Below, piece after piece: positions 1 through 13,200 of a DNA stretch of 64,000 nt. Under the pieces are notes generated by a model, which saw only the letters and a program-made list of their open reading frames with translations, was not told the origin of the DNA and did no database searches. The DNA is from Piscicola geometra (Eukaryota; Annelida; Clitellata; Hirudinida; Piscicolidae): contig OX030962.1 of the NCBI GenBank assembly GCA_943735955.1, positions 2,091,110 to 2,155,109 on the forward strand. Reading direction: 5' to 3'. The position numbers and the translations under genes are program-made. Position 1 is the first letter of the stretch, and each line of letters begins with the position of its first letter.

Positions 1-265
1 TATGTGTGGTGGTTTGTGTGTGTGTGTGTGGTTGTTAGTTTATGGTTGTTTGTGTGTGTTTGTATGTGTGGAGGTTTTTGTGTGTGTATATGGTTGTATG
101 CCTTTGTGTGGTTGTTTGTGTGTGTTTGTATGTGTGGTGGTTTGTGTGTGTGTGTGGTTGTATGGGTTTTTGTGGTTGTTTGTGTGTGTTTGTATGTGTG
201 GTGGTTTGTTTGTGTGTGGTTGTCTGTGTGTGTGGTTGTATGTGTTCGTTCTTTTATGAATGAGT
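1..265. repeat. TG-rich tandem repeat
   Basis: Imperfect GT/TGTG repeats mixed with TGGTTGT and TGTATGTGTGG blocks, lying in a CMIP intron downstream of the exon at 366-488. The small ORFs here only reflect the repeat. Confidence 0.85.
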
Positions 266-365
266 GTGTGGGTGTTTGTATATAATTTTTTGTGTTTGTA
301 CTTTAATGCAGGGTGTTTTATAAGTGACTTTATGAAAGATTGTGTGTCTGTTTCCTACCACTAAC

Positions 366-3300
366 GCCTCCTCTCTTTCCAAACCTCTCAACAAAGCTGG
401 CGAGCCTCTCGGTGGAGTTGTTGTGGCTTTGCAGAGCCCTCAAGTACTCTTGGACGAACGTCTGCATCTCGATGTACCTGCCCACCTCCTGGCGAGAGGG
501 TGGAAGAATGAGGGGTGGTGCATGGGTAGAATATGGTTAGGTGAAAAATATATGGGAAGGGGGAAAGAAAAAATGGTTTGGAGAAAAATGATGGAGGTTG
601 ACTTTATGTGAAATGCTTGGATGGAAGATGTGTGGAAGGAAAGTGGGTGGAAGGGGGTAAATATTATTTAAAAATGTATTAATATATTTTCATTAATATT
701 GCACTGCATGCATGGAAGGGTGAATGCATGGAAGGGTGAATGCATGGAAGGGTGAATGCATGGAAGAGTGAATGCATGGAAGGGTGAATGCATGAAAGGA
801 GGAATGCATGGAAGAGTGAATGCATGGAAGGATGAATGCATGGAAGGAGGAATGCATGGAAGAGTGAATGCATGAAAGAGTGAATGAATGGAGGGGTGAA
901 TACATGGAAGGATGAATGCATGGAAGAGTGAATGAATGGAGGGGTGAATGCATGGAAGGATGAATACATGGAAGGATGAATGCATGGAAGAGTGAATGAA
1001 TGGAGGGGTGAATGCATGCACAAACCACGTTATGCTTGAAGATGCGGTGGATGACTGGAGAGAAGAGCTGGAAGGTGACTGGAGATCTTGGACTGTTACG
1101 ACATTGCTGATGGAAAGATTGTGGTGAGATGAATGAAGGGAATGATGAATAGATGAATGAATTGGTGAATGAATGAATGAATTGGTAAACGTGTGAATGA
1201 GAAAAAAATTAATGAAATAATCAGCGAACAAATAAATAGATTAATGGTCTACGGTGAACGGTAATGAGAAAAGAGAATCGCATAAATAAAAAGCATGAAC
1301 GCACAAATGAACTGATGAATGAATGCACAAATTCAAAAATTCACGAGTGAATGAATTAAGAATGCAAGATAAAGGAAGGAACCTTGGTGAAGAACGCATA
1401 CATCTGATTGGTGGGCAGGTTCTTGTCGAGGAGGGGCGCTAAAGTGACGATGATCTGCTCATAAGTCTCGTTGTTTATCGACTCCTCGTTCTGTTCGGCG
1501 TGGTTTTGTTTTAGTTCATCCATTTATTTTTTTCCTCTTTTAATTCATTCTTATTTTATTAATTTTTCCATTTTTCGTTCTATTCTTTCAATTCACCCCC
1601 TCTCCCCCCCCCCCCCACCGATTCTTTTCATTCATTCCCTTCCTCACTCATGCATGCATGCATTCACCTCCTTCAAGAGGACAGACATCAGGTCGAGGGG
1701 AAACTGACTGACACTGTCGTCTTGCAGGGGTGTTGAGAGCGAGATGCCGATCAGTTGCTGAAAATGAAAAATGAGGAACGATGGATGGCAGAGGTGAGGA
1801 GAATGATGGGGTTTTTTAATGGATTTATCTGTTTATCCCATACATTCATGCAAGCATGCATTCATTCATTTATTCATTCATGCATTCATTCATTTATGCA
1901 TGAAACCATGCATGCATTCACCCATTTATAAGCAATTTACCTTGATTTCTTTCATGAGCACATCCACTCTCTTAGTGTGTCTTAGCAACTTGTCGTACTT
2001 TGAGGTGTGTCTCTGTCAATCAATCAATCAATCAAATAGATTTCTATAGCGCTCTTTCTTCAAATTCAAGAGCGCTCAAAAGTGGAGAAAAAATGGATGG
2101 GTAGAGATGGATGGATGAATGAATGAATGAGTGGATGATGGATGAGGTTAATGAATTGATCGATGTTGAAGAAGACTATGAATCATGTAGGGACGAGGAA
2201 TGAGTGAAGCGTGGATGAGCGGCTAATGCATGGCAGGAAAGAATGAATGATGCGACAAGATGGATGAGAAAGCTCTCAAAAAAGTTTAATTCATCTTTTG
2301 TATGCTCGATCAAAATGTCCAAAAAAATAATGTTTGTAGAAAAAAATTCTTCTCAACAAAAAGAGTTTTCACGTCGTTTTGAGTAATTTTGGTCATGAAA
2401 AACAAAAACTTTGGCATTTTGCGAGCTTCAAAGCGTATTTCCCTCGAGAGTTGTGCAAGAGGAGTGCGTGTTGAGCTTTTAAATTATTTACTACGGCGTC
2501 TTAATGCAAGCCGTTCACAGTAACTGATGGATTTAAGAATTTTTAAAATGCTTTGAAAAAAATTTAATTGAAAAAATTTTTTAGTGCAAAGTATTTTTTA
2601 AAAATATAAAATTTGATTTCATAATGATAATGTTGATTAAATTTTTTATCCTTTTTATGGTTTGTATTATTTTTCATTACGTCTTGTCACCTTCCATTGG
2701 ATAGAGTGAAGCCATTGGTCCCTAAGGTAGGAGTTGCCAGCCTTTCGGAGAAGTTTTGACAGTTTAATGATGAAATTGATAAAATATAAAAAGCTTTTCC
2801 TTTAAAATTAAAATTAATTTTATAGATGTCCACAAAATATGGTTTTATTTTGAAAAATAATGAGCTCCACATCTTTTTACCTTCTAAACTAGAAAACCCC
2901 AATACCCCTTTCCTCCCTTCCCTCTCCCATCGCCGTCTTCAGGCACCTGAATAAGGACCGATCCATCTGAGACGGTGATTCTAACGCAGTATTTGTGACC
3001 GTCGTCCCATCTGCTCACCACGTTGACGTCCTGAATGCAGCTGTAAGGAATGCTCAACTCCATTGAGCCCGTGGGCTGTGGTGGTGGTGGTGGTGGTGGT
3101 GGTAGTGGTGGATGGTGTTGTGGAAGTGGTGGTGAGGGGAGGGTGATGAGAGTTATAGTGGTGGTGGTATCAGGAGTATGGTGGTGGTAGTGGGAGTGGC
3201 TGTAATGGTGAGGTTGGCGGTGTTGGAAGAAGAAGGGGGCGTTAGAAAAAAACGTGGAAATATTTTAGAATAAGATAGAGTGCACTCAACCACTCGCCAA

Positions 3301-6044
3301 TTAAATTTAAATGGAGTGGAATGAATAATAATAATAACAACATAAATAAAAATAAGAAAAATTTTGTTCATATAGCGCCGGGTACGCAACTGGAGCGCTG
3401 AGTTAAAACAGGAAAATGAGGATTCTCACAGTGGTGGAGTAGATCTCAGAGTCTCCAAGCACCAGCGTGTGGTTCTCCCATCTCCTCAGGTACCTGTAGT
3501 CAAGACCTCATCATGAATATGCATCTTAATACTTTATTCTCATGACTGATAACTCTATAAAAAAGTATTATTATGAAAAATATATTATATTCCATTATTT
3601 TTATTTTTAAAAATATATTATATTTCATTTTTTTATATAAAAAATGTATTATATTCCATTATTTTTATATAAAAAATTTATTATATTCCATTATTTTTAT
3701 TTTAAAAGTATATTTTATTTTATTTAAAATAGAAATAGTATGGAATGATTGATCGTACGAATATCTAAAAATGTAATTCAAAATATAATTAAGCTGTTTA
3801 CGCAAGGCGGCGGGTTCTAAGTATTTTTGAAATAACTTCAAATTCTAATTTAAGCCCCCTCATGAATTCTTTTTTTAATGATTCGATGTTTATTCATGAG
3901 GTCGAAACATTCTTCAAAGCAAGCAAAGCCGGGTACTTACAAGTTACTAAAATATTTAGGATAATATTAACTATTTTATTAATAATATTAATTATTTTTA
4001 TTACTAATATTAATTATTTTTATTACTAATATTAATTATTTTTTTTACTAATATTAATTATTTGTAGTAAAAATAATATTATTGTAATTATAATTAATCA
4101 TTATTATTGGTATTAAAAATTAAGTAGTGATAATAATAATAATTAAATTAACTTTTTTTTCAATTAGAATTACATGCCTTGAGTTCATGATTTTGCTGAC
4201 GAGGGTTTTGGTGTGGTTCAGACGACAGACCTGACCCTCACTCTCCTTTATCAACTTGTACCTGGAGATAGAGGGATGGGATGGATGGGTGAGAGATAGA
4301 TGGATGGGATGGATGGATGGGAGAGATAGATGGATGGGATGGATGGGTGAGATAGATGGATGGGATGGATGGGTGAGATAGATGGATGGGATGGATGGGT
4401 GAGAGAGATAGATGGCTATGATGGATGGGTGAGAGAGATAGTGGATGGGATAGATGGGTGAATAAATGAGTTGATTCAGGGATGGACGGATGGATGAATA
4501 AGCATTTTAACTTATTTATGTATGTCATATTTTCAAAAATAAATGTATTTAAATATTGTCGAATAAATGGATTTTCGAATGAATGAATATAAATAGTAAT
4601 AATAATAATGACGAGCTTTTTATATTGTCGTATAAGTTATACGGTATAACCCAAATAGGCTTCTAGGCCACTTAGTCATAGAGGAAATTACGGACCGAAA
4701 AAGAAGAATGGAAGTTTATTCAAAACAATTCGACATTTTTATGAACTAAAAAAGTGTATTTTTTCATTTTTAAAATCATTATCATCACCTTTATCACTAT
4801 CATCATCATTATCTTCATCATCATCATCATCATGTTCAATATTATAATACCTAAAAACAAAAATATATACAGAGAAAAAAACTGAAAGAGATACATATAA
4901 ATAAAAACAATAAATAAAATCGGAAACATATTGTTGGTTTAACATTTCCTAGAATGTAATTAGAAACGGAGAAGTATAGTACAATTTATCTTTGTTTTTC
5001 AAAATAAAATTTCTTAAAATTAATCAGGCCGTTTTTATTTGACCAAAGAAATGAGTTTTAAAATATATGGCATTCAGGCTTTGTTCAAACATCCAGGCTT
5101 CTTTGCAATAATCTGCTTTTTGTATTTTACATAAATTCGGAAAAAACATTGCTCAATTTTGAATTTTTGATTACTTTTTCATTCTTTTGCTGCTCTATTT
5201 TATATTTAATTTTCCATTTTCTGCGCACGACTATATTTTCAGTGTATAATTAAATGATAGAAAGCTTCCAGCCTCGAATTATATGTTGATTTATAGGTTT
5301 ACATGGTTGTTATGCGTTGGAGCAAAGTAAATAAATTATATTTTTAACGATCGATTAATTTTGAGATTATAAAACTAATTCCACGTATTTATAACAAAAA
5401 GCGAACTTTAATCTGGAAGTGACAGAGGGGTTGTAGGTGAGGAGGTTGGGCACAGAGAGGCAGGGGTTGGAGAGGGTGGAGGGGTAGCTGGAAAGAGTGG
5501 AGGTGTGAGCAGGAGACGCGTTGGCTGACATGTTTGAGTTTTTTGTTAGAAGCGCTGAGTTTTCTGTCGCGTCGAAGTTTTCTGTGTCGTCAGTTGGACT
5601 CTGTTGTTTCTTGCTGAAGTTGATATTAATGGCGCCGTCAGTTGGGAGTTCTGTGGAGTTCTTGAGCACTTGTTCTTCCATCAGAGAGTGAGTCTTGATC
5701 CTGTTGCAGCAGAAGAGATGGGAAGAGGCTGAACCTCGGTAGAAGCTGGGCCCTGCCTCGCAAAACCAACTCGATTTGGCGCTGGAAGCACCCTTCATGC
5801 GAATGTTGGTGGAAGGGGGGGATTGATGAGATGAATGGTATTGTTCTGCTTGGAGTTGTTGACTAAGGAAGTTGACTGTTGAGACGATATTTATCTTTTG
5901 TTGACTCTTTCGCAATAAACTTTTGTATGGTCGGTTCGAAGTTGTGTAGGGGCAGTTCTTCAAGTTTAGACGATGACGGCATGATAGGATTTCACTTGAA
6001 AATGAATCTACGCACAGAGATGGCACTTGCGAGATTTGAATCAT
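366..6044 (-). CDS. CMIP: C-Maf-inducing protein (CMIP) orthologue, 5' part, cut by the left window edge
   Basis: Ten exons on the minus strand, in transcript order: 6044-5407, 4261-4178, 3493-3430, 3075-2947, 2741-2691, 2012-1941, 1757-1668, 1490-1383, 1106-1026, 488-366. All phases agree, giving about 480 aa before the window ends. From exon 2 onward the product follows vertebrate CMIP: the PH-like region (YKLIKESEGQVC, YLRRWENHTLVLGDSE, YCVRITVSDGSVLIQ, NSYLRDQWLHSIQWK), then STPLQDDSVSQFPLDLM, YEQIIVTLAPLLDKN, NSPRSPVTFQLFSPVI and MQTFVQEYLRALQ. CMIP is an adaptor of T-cell and podocyte signalling; its C-terminal leucine-rich repeats would lie left of position 1. Exon 1 is a 212-codon S/T-rich sequence with little similarity. 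I chose it because its end (AA before GTTCGC) gives the right phase; the start ATG at 6044 is uncertain. The intron after exon 2 appears to use a GC donor. The end of the last exon (GGC before GTTAGT) is the less certain boundary. Confidence 0.92.
690..1018. repeat. Minisatellite abutting a CMIP 5' splice site
   Basis: Units of about 16-18 bp (plus-strand form ATGCATGGAAGGGTGA and variants), about 20 copies. In CMIP sense the donor at 1025 (GTG before GTTTGTG) is followed within 8 bases by the first unit. No other feature is seen in this intron. Confidence 0.85.
2013..2080. repeat. Short dispersed element with AGCGCT hairpin and (CAAT)n tail, copy 1
   Basis: A (CAAT)n tract is followed by AGATTTCTATAGCGCTC and a hairpin whose arms are AGCGCTCTT and AAGAGCGCT. 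A near-identical inverted copy lies at 18366-18425. Related AGCGCT-paired hairpins lie at about 3370-3402 and 9022-9055. It looks like the 3' end of a SINE/LINE or a MITE; I cannot name the family. Confidence 0.65.
4264..4470. repeat. GGATGGAT minisatellite ending on a CMIP acceptor
   Basis: About 30-bp units built from ATGGATGGGATGGATGGGTG and AGATAG. In CMIP sense the array is pyrimidine-rich (CATCCATCTATCTC) and runs directly into the CTCCAG acceptor of exon 2, so it also supplies the polypyrimidine tract. Confidence 0.85.
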
Positions 6045-6970
6045 GTAATGATATTAGGCTGGCATACACTGGCATATATATGAAGACACACACACGTGTT
6101 ATGCGCACACCAGGGTACGTCTATAAATAAACATGAAGCTACAAGCCTTCTTGAGGCTTAATTTCGCATCTCATTAATATGATGGGGTGTGTTGTTAATA
6201 GTTATTCCTATTAACACTCCTTACTTAATTATTTTTATTCCCAGCTGATAAAATAGTGTTAAATGTTTTGCAAAATCTTCTAACCTCGGTTTCTTCTTCG
6301 ACATTTGCACCGGTATTAGGCCTTTAAAATTTAAATGTACTTTAAATTATCTTCTAGCGACTAACTTTAAAATTGATTTTTTAAATTTATAAGTATTTAT
6401 CTTGTAGTGATCTGATAGATAACTTATTGGAATTTTTATCCATCTTTTGTGAAATTATGTTAGAATAATTTCTAAAGAGAATTCAGCCAAATCCTTTGAA
6501 ACTTTTATTTCTAAATACATCTCACAATTCATGTGTCATATAAATGCTTAGAAAATTATTGAACGTTTTTACATTGTTTTTTTTTTACAATGAACCATCA
6601 AGATATCTTACCTAAACAAGCGTGGAAACAAAACTAGGTGTAGAAAAATTACTTTCCACACCAATGAAGAGAAGCACAAAGACAAAAATAATCTCTTGGG
6701 GAGACAAGTCTAGTGTTTTGTCCAACATTACGACATCTTACTACAAATTTACAGTAAAATACGATATTCAGCTTTACAATTCATTTCAAATCAACCACTT
6801 TACATTACAACAATTTATAGCCATTTATCTCGTTACAACAATGTTATAACAACCAGCCGACGTACAGCAAAACAAAGAATAACCTAATAAATAACATTTT
6901 AATATGATTATGAAAAGAATGTTTATTGTATTATTAATATTGATAAGAAGCCCATTCCTACTGATGACGC
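6045..6970. other. Region between CMIP first recognised exon and the aminopeptidase stop
   Basis: AT-rich sequence with no ORF or exon I can support. On the minus strand an AATAAA signal (rc of 6922-6927) lies about 45 bases past the aminopeptidase stop and is its likely polyadenylation signal. The CMIP promoter or an upstream non-coding exon may also be here, but I see no specific element. Confidence 0.5.
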
Positions 6971-7188
6971 CTAAGTGACGTTTTCATGCAGCCACGCAGC
7001 GATTGAGTCATGGTTCTGACCCATCCAGTTTATGTTAGACCTAGTGGGTGATGATGATGATGATGAAGATGATGGGTGATGATGATGATGATGAAGATGA
7101 TGGGTGATGATGATGATTATGAAGATGATGGGTGATGATGATGATGATGAAGATGATGGGTGATGATGATGATGATGAAGATGATGGG

Positions 7189-7219
<31 letters not shown>

Positions 7220-10200
7220 AATGATGATGCTGCTTGTTTAGTTTAGCGCCAATCTTTAATCCATCAATGAATTGAATCCATCAATAGCCTCCAACCATTC
7301 ATCGTTGACTAACAAAAGGCAAATGAAAATTTCAGTTTTATGGGCATTCATTTTATATTTATCATTTAAAATCCGTTTTTATATTTACTCTTATTATTTA
7401 AAAAAATTATAATTATGCTTGTCATTTTGCACCTGATGAGTGATAGGCTGTCTTCAAAGATGGTGACGACGACGCCTGGCGGAGGCTTGCGTGTGTACAG
7501 GTCAGTCAGCTGGGGCGTGTCGTGGCAATGATACTTTATAGTATTTGAGTCTTTGTATACGGAAAAAATATTTTTTTATTAAAAGTAATACAATACAATG
7601 AAGAATCATATTAAAGTGGCGTAAACCCGGACGAGCTTCAAGACCACAAGTGAAGTTTAAACTACAGATTTAATCTAGAATGAAAATAATCCCCCCCCCC
7701 CCAGAGAAAAGAGGTTGGCCTGGTTCCACTCCACCTACCTGCTGGTACTCGTAGAGTGTGTTGACGTTTCGCATGCTTGCTGAGATCAAGTCCTTCAGTA
7801 GGAATGACTCGTTCTCAAACCTTTAGTTGTTGTTTTAGTTTTTGTTGTTTTAGTTTTTGTTGTTTTAGTTTTTGTTGTTTTAGTTTTTGTTGTTTTAATT
7901 TTTGTTGTTTTAGTTTTTGTTGTTTTAATTTTTGTTGTTTTAGTTTTTGTTGTTTTAGTTTTTGTTGTTTTAATTTTTGTTGTCGTTGCTTAAGACGTAA
8001 TAAAACGACAACATATCTTAAGATTAGTTTTCTTTAAATTTTTCCCCTAAGTTTTGCTATTTTTAAATGTTTTTTATCAGTAATCCTACTAGTTTTTATC
8101 TTCCTATTCCACCTCCTCTATCCATTTCCACCCCTCTCACTTTTTGCAGATTTCATCCCAGTACGTGATCATGAAAGAGAGGAGAACATCACAGCCTTGA
8201 GGGGTCGACAGAAAAAAAGTGTGAACTTGGTTGATGTCCTGTATCTTGATTAAGTCCGTTGTGAGGGTCCTTCGGGCGTATCTGGGTAGTGGGAGAAATG
8301 ATATAATGACGAAGTGGCGGTAAAAGAAAAGGGTGGAGAGATCTGGTGTATTTGAAGGGTGTTTAGTGATGATTTTTATGTAGTTGATTTCAAAAACTAT
8401 AACTTTTGTTAATTTCAACATTTTTCTTTTCATTATTTATACAACATTTCTCTATCTACCTTCCCAACAATCATGCAACAGCTCACCTCCATAGCAACCA
8501 TGGCTCAGCGGCGTAAGCCAGAGCTGCATAGTACATCTCAGTGTCTGCAGCGACCAAGGAAAGCCTTGTCTCGTTCCACACCACGTCCCACACCCTCTCT
8601 CCGCCATTCATCACTCCTACCTTGAATATCTCACTTGAGTGGAGAGCGGGAACTCTGAACGATGAAAGACGAAAATATATGAAACTTGAAAATGAGTTCA
8701 GTTTAAACATAATTTATCATTAAAATTTTTCATTTTCAAAATAAGTAAATAGAATTATCGTTGAAAAAGAAGAAAATATTTGTGCTCACTTTTCTTTGTT
8801 CTGAATCCACCGATCGAACTTCTGTTGAGCCCATTCCAACACCCCTTCCACGTCCACTCTGATGGCTTGGGAAAACAACAAGTCCTTGAGGTTTCTGAAG
8901 CGGGTTTTGAAAAGTAAAGCTGATCAAAAATGTCATTAGTGCGACAAATGACCTTTTCTCCACATAACAGCAACTTCAATTCAACTTTTATACAACTTCC
9001 ACACAAATTTCCTCCAACTTTCAAGCGAGCGCTTTTGATTTTATTTAAAAGCGCTGTATGAAAATATTTGATTGTTTGATCGAATTCATATTTAGACATT
9101 TTTCTAAACAACACCAACGTGATAGTGGGGTCGGTGATGTCGGTAGAATTGAGTTCGTTGTACTTCGGTTCGACCAGCTCTCGCATGAATCTCTGTGGAA
9201 GCACAAACAATGTTTGCTAAACATGCATCAAAACTACCCACGTTCAATTAATGATACTTTTAATATCTTCAAACCAACCATCCTTTTGTCTTATGTAGCG
9301 TCGTATTGCAAAACATAGACAAGCAAACCACAGAGCACCCCCCACATTTGCTGGCTGAAGTCTCACAAGGCACCTTGAGTTTGCCGAAGGAATCACTGTG
9401 AGAGAGCATGCAGAAGATGAAGTCCAACGAGTCACAGAAGGCTCTCCACGGGGCGTATTCGTTCTCGTTCGAGAGGTAAGCAGCCAAGTCGAGAGCTACG
9501 GGGTAGGGTAGCAGGTTGGATCTGAGGAGATAGAATATGTTTAGTTTGGAAATTAAAGGTGGGATAGTTCTAGTCTGAAAATCAAATATGGAATAGGCTT
9601 AGTTTGGGTATGAAAAATGGGATAGTTCTAGTTTGGATATGCAAGAGGGACAAGGTTGAAGATCACCTTGCTAGGTTGAACGCGTCGTTGATCAGAGCTG
9701 CCCGCGATGCTGGAGAAAACGCCTTCAAGGAAATAAAAATATATTTTTTACATTTTTGTTGCTGAAATTATCACCTTTTTATAAACCTTTTTATAAACCT
9801 TTTATATATTTATTCATTTCGTTACTTTTCATATTATCCTCGGTTTCATTATTGAGATTTTGTTTTCGCTTTTCTGACTTCCAATCTGCCAGTCCGGCTC
9901 CACTATGTGACGTTGGTGTTTACAAACAAAAGTTCACCACTTTGCGAGAATGCCTAGCGTGCTCGCTTTGTTTTTAGGCTTGGTACATTTCATGGCATAC
10001 AGAGCTGAATCGGCGAGAAAAATGAAAGGTGTGTTGTTGTTGTGAGGAGTGAAAGTGTTGTTGTTGTGAGGAGTGATAGTGTTGTTGTGGTGAGGAGTGA
10101 TAGTGTTGTTGTGGTGAGAAGTGATAGTGTTGTTGTGGGGAGGAGTGATAGTGTTGTTGTGGGGAGGAGTGATAGTGTTGTTGTTGTGAGGAGTGAAAGT

Positions 10201-13200
10201 GTTGTTGTGGGAGGAGTGATAGTGTTGTTGTGGTGAGGAGTGATAGTGTTGTTGTTGTGAGGAGTGAAAGTGTTGTTGTGGGAGGAGTGATAGTGTTGTT
10301 GTGGTGAGGAGTGATAGTGTTGTTGTTGTGAGGAGTGAAAGTGTTGTTGTGGTGAGGAGTGAAAGTGTTGTTGTGGTGAGGAGTGAAAGTGTTGTTGTGG
10401 GGAGGAGTGATAGTGTTGTTGTGGTGAGGAGTGATAGTGTTGTTGTGGTGAAGAGTGATAGTGTTGTTGTGGTGAAGAGTGATAGTGTTGTTGTGGTGAG
10501 GAGTGATAGTGTTGTTGTGGTGAGGAGTGATAGTGTTGTTGAGGGGAGGAGTGATAGTGTTGTTGTTGTGAGGAGTGATAGTGTTGTTGTGGTGAGAAGT
10601 GATAGTGTTGTTGTGGGGAGGAGTGATAGTGTTGTTGTGAGGAGTGATAGTGTTGTTATGGTGAGGAGTGATAGTGTTGTTGTGGTGAGGAGTGATAGTG
10701 TTGTTGTGGTGAGGAGTGATAGTGTTGTTGTTGTGAGGAGTGATAGTGTTGTTGTGGTGAGGAGTGATAGTGTTGTTGTGGTGAGGAGTGATAGTGTTTT
10801 TGTGGTGAGGAGTGATAGTGTTGTTGTGGTGAGGAGTGATAGTGTTGTTGTGGTGAGGAGTGATAGTGTTGTTGTGGTGAGGAGTGATAGTGTTGTTGTG
10901 GTGAGGAGTGATAGTGTTGTTGTGGTGAGGAGTGATAGTGTTGTTGTGGTGAGGAGTGATAGTGTTGTTGTGGTGAGGAGTGATAGTGTTGTTGTGGTGA
11001 GGAGTGATAGTGTTGTTGTGGGGAGGAGTGATAGTGTTGTTGTGGTGAGGAGTGATAGTGTTGTTGTGGTGAGGAGTGATAGTGTTGTTGTGGGGAGTGA
11101 TAGTGTTGTTGTGGTGAGGAGTGATAGTGTTGTTGTGGTGAGGAGTGATAGTGTTGTTGTGGGGAGGAGTGATAGTGTTGTTGTGGTGAGGAGTGATAGT
11201 GTTGTTGTGGTGAGGAGTGATAGTGTTGTTGTGGTGAGGAGTGATAGTGTTGTTGTGGTGAAGAGTGATAGTGTTGTTGTGGTGAGGAGTGATAGTGTTG
11301 TTGTGGGGAGGAGTAATAGTGTTGTTGTGGTGAGGAGTGATAGTGTTGTTGTGGTGAGGAGTGATAGTGTTGTTGTGGTGAGGAGTGATAGTGTTGTTGT
11401 GGGGAGGAGTGATAGTGTTGTTGTGGGGAGGAGTGATAGTGTTGTTGTGGTGAGGAGTGATAGTGTTGTTGTGGTGAGGAGTGATAGTGTTGTTGTGGTG
11501 AGGAGTGATAGTGTTGTTGTGGGGAGGAGTGATAGTGTTGTTGTGGGGAGGAGTGATAGTGTTGTTGTGGTGAGGAGTGATAGTGTTGTTGTGGTGAGGA
11601 GTGATAGTGTTGTTGTGGGGAGGAGTGATATTGTTGTTGTGGTGAGGAGTGATAGTGTTGTTGTGGGGAGGAGTGATAGTGTTGTTGTGGTGAGGAGTGA
11701 TAGTGTTGTTGTGGTGAAGAGTGATAGTGTTGTTGTGGTGAGGAGTGATAGTGTTGTTGTGGGGAGGAGTGATAGTGTTGTTGTGGTGAGGAGTGATAGT
11801 GTTGTTGTGGTGAAGAGTGATAGTGTTGTTGTGGTGAAGAGTGATAGTGTTGTTGTGGTGAGGAGTGATAGTGTTGTTGTGGTGAGGAGTGATAGTGTTG
11901 TTGTGGTGAGGAGTGATAGTGTTGTTGTGGTTTAAACAAAAATATCCTACTGTGAACGACGTTTTTACATTAAATGATCTTAAAAAATTTTCTAGATTGG
12001 GAGAACGAAACTTGTGAGTTGAGTTTTTTCTTACCATCTTTTTCGAAAAAAATATTTGAAATTAAAATCAAAAGAAAACAAATTATTAACTTAAATCCAT
12101 AAAAATAGAAGAAAATAGATGTCTAACACACTAATTTGGTCGTTCATTTTGTAAAAGTTTTTTTCTTTTTTCGCAAAAAAATTGAAACTCTAGTGACAAA
12201 GTTTGTCGATTTGGGGGACGAATGCCCGGATTACAAGTGCCGACTTTCCGAGACGTGTTACCTCGAGGGGGACACTCACATGTGTTTCAAGGGTAAATTC
12301 CATTAAAACCTCTAAAAACTCACTACTCTAAAAACTGTTTTTAGCATTATTTCACCTAATCACCTCAAAAAGTTGTTAAATTTTTAAATTTTTGTATTTT
12401 TCATTCTTTTTTTTCACCACTGCAGAAACTTTCAGAAAACTGAGATACGGCTGCCTGGATAACAAATTTAACGAGAGCGAACACAGTAGCTGGCAGGTGT
12501 CTTTGGACGTATGCATCATCCACTGCAGAAGAAATTATCTTCCACTGGCTGGTTTTAGAGTTCGTTTTGTGAATTGACGTTGAAACAACTTGATGTTGGC
12601 ACAGTGTGACATGTTTAAGCCGTTGCGAAAGTGAAAAACTTATACTTCTATTTAATATCTTTCTTTTTTTGTCATTATTCTTTGAGTCACGTAACACGAC
12701 TTTAAATCTCACAAAAACAGGAGAGGACTTGTACCTGTTACGATAGTCATGTCTTGGTTGACATGGAAAGGAATAGGTGTAGACGAGAGTTGGAGGTTTA
12801 CAGAAGTAAGTTGACCATTCATAAACTGTTTACTAATACGTTTTCTTTTATATTTCTAATCTTCTAATTTTTTAAAACTATTTTTATTTCATAAATAAAA
12901 TGCTTACAAAACTTTGATTAAAAATCTAATCACTAAATTCAAAAATATTTCTATTTATTTAAAAAGCTTGCAAAGTAGGCCGAAGAGGAAAGTTGTGCAT
13001 GGAATACTGCCCAACCATCACTGTGTGTTCTGGAGGAAGCTCCTCAAACAACAGCTTGCATGGAAACCACAACTACATCGAAGAAAGTAATTTTAGAGGA
13101 ACGGACATAAAGCCTATCAGAGAAAAAGCCTTCTGATAAAACACCTTCTACAAAAAGCCTCCCGGAAAAAAAACCTCTTGGAGAAAAAGCCTCTCGGAGA

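Noticed and set aside
9974..12037. Very long ORFs on both strands (HNNTIT..., SDSVVVV..., QQHYHSS...)
   Set aside because: They follow exactly the 24-bp minisatellite, whose unit is a multiple of three with no stops in several frames; no splice or family support.
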